From the IMG/VR virus record IMGVR_UViG_3300032083_001699, positions 1 through 29,454 of that record: a DNA stretch of 29,454 nucleotides; one strand, written 5' to 3'. The stretch comes from a virus. The notes under the pieces are model-generated. The model did no database searches. It saw only the letters and a list, made by a program, of their open reading frames with translations, and was not told the DNA's origin. Made by a program: the position numbers and the translations under genes. Each line of letters starts with the position of its first letter. The stretch's first letter is position 1. This document shows, one piece after another, positions 29,333 through 29,454 of the stretch.

Positions 29333-29454
29333 ATGGCTAGTCCAAACCTTTCAGAAATCGTCACCACAACCCTGAGAAACAGGTCTAAGACGCTTTCTGA
29401 CAACGTAAGCAACCATAACGCACTGTTGCGGCGCTTGCGCGAAAATGGCAATCA
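29333..29454 (+). CDS. Major capsid protein, N-terminal 40 codons (3' cut by window)
   Basis: MASPNLSEIVTTTLRNRSKT then LSDNVSNHNALLRRLRENGN, open to the window end; AAGGA 5-10 nt upstream. The opening (LSEIVTTTLRNRS-KL-DNV--NNALL-RL) is a recurrent start of podoviral major capsid proteins, and position after the scaffold agrees. Confidence 0.7.
   Translation, partial: MASPNLSEIVTTTLRNRSKTLSDNVSNHNALLRRLRENGN

Overview
The window looks like most of the genome of a temperate, P22-like podovirus or its prophage form. The evidence is a tyrosine integrase beside an attP that carries the 3' end of tRNA-Glu(UUC), a repressor/Cro-type divergent switch, and the head-gene order small terminase, large terminase, portal, scaffold, capsid. 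Moderate GC, GNAT and GTA-type-holin homologues, and many small genes of types seen in marine phages suggest a marine alphaproteobacterial host; that host is inferred, not shown. Both ends are cut: the P22 gp10-like protein at the left lacks its 5' end and the major capsid gene at the right is present only as its first 40 codons. The missing head-completion and tail genes presumably lie between them on a circular map.

Layout. (1) 2-11421, + strand late genes: gp10-like protein, a repeat-containing fiber, two small beta-rich structural proteins, a fiber-assembly protein, three small membrane or secreted proteins, a GNAT, three tandem ejection-type proteins, an EF-hand membrane protein, a three-TM holin, an M15 endolysin, then four or five tiny very basic proteins. 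(2) 11422-11798: attP with tRNA core, two flanking pairs of 11-bp arm repeats, a terminator and the operator-bearing int promoter. (3) 11799-13079: integrase. (4) 13074-15740, - strand: PD-(D/E)XK exonuclease, small membrane protein, unknown, ERF annealase, SSB-like candidate, excisionase-like HTH protein and a 45-aa basic protein, ending at an intrinsic terminator that overlaps the int 3' end. (5) 15813-16578: repressor and operators. (6) 16599-19902, + strand early genes: Cro-like, VRR-NUC nuclease, three zinc-binding proteins, methyltransferase and unknowns. (7) 19899-20123: a lone - strand gene. (8) 20339-29454: packaging and head genes, including an HlyC/RTX-type lysine acyltransferase directly after the portal.

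How it works together. A 15-bp inverted repeat (about TGACATAAGATGTCA) recurs at the int promoter, the repressor/Cro switch, the exonuclease promoter and the 20.17 kb promoter, so one repressor probably controls integration, recombination and the isolated gene. No polymerase, helicase or replication initiator is visible, so replication probably relies on the host plus the phage recombination genes. The main novelties are the HlyC-like enzyme in the head operon followed by a protein with a single lysine, a GCAACCA iteron cluster inside the small terminase gene, a promoter nested in a terminator that also hides a ribosome binding site, and an EF-hand holin-like protein.
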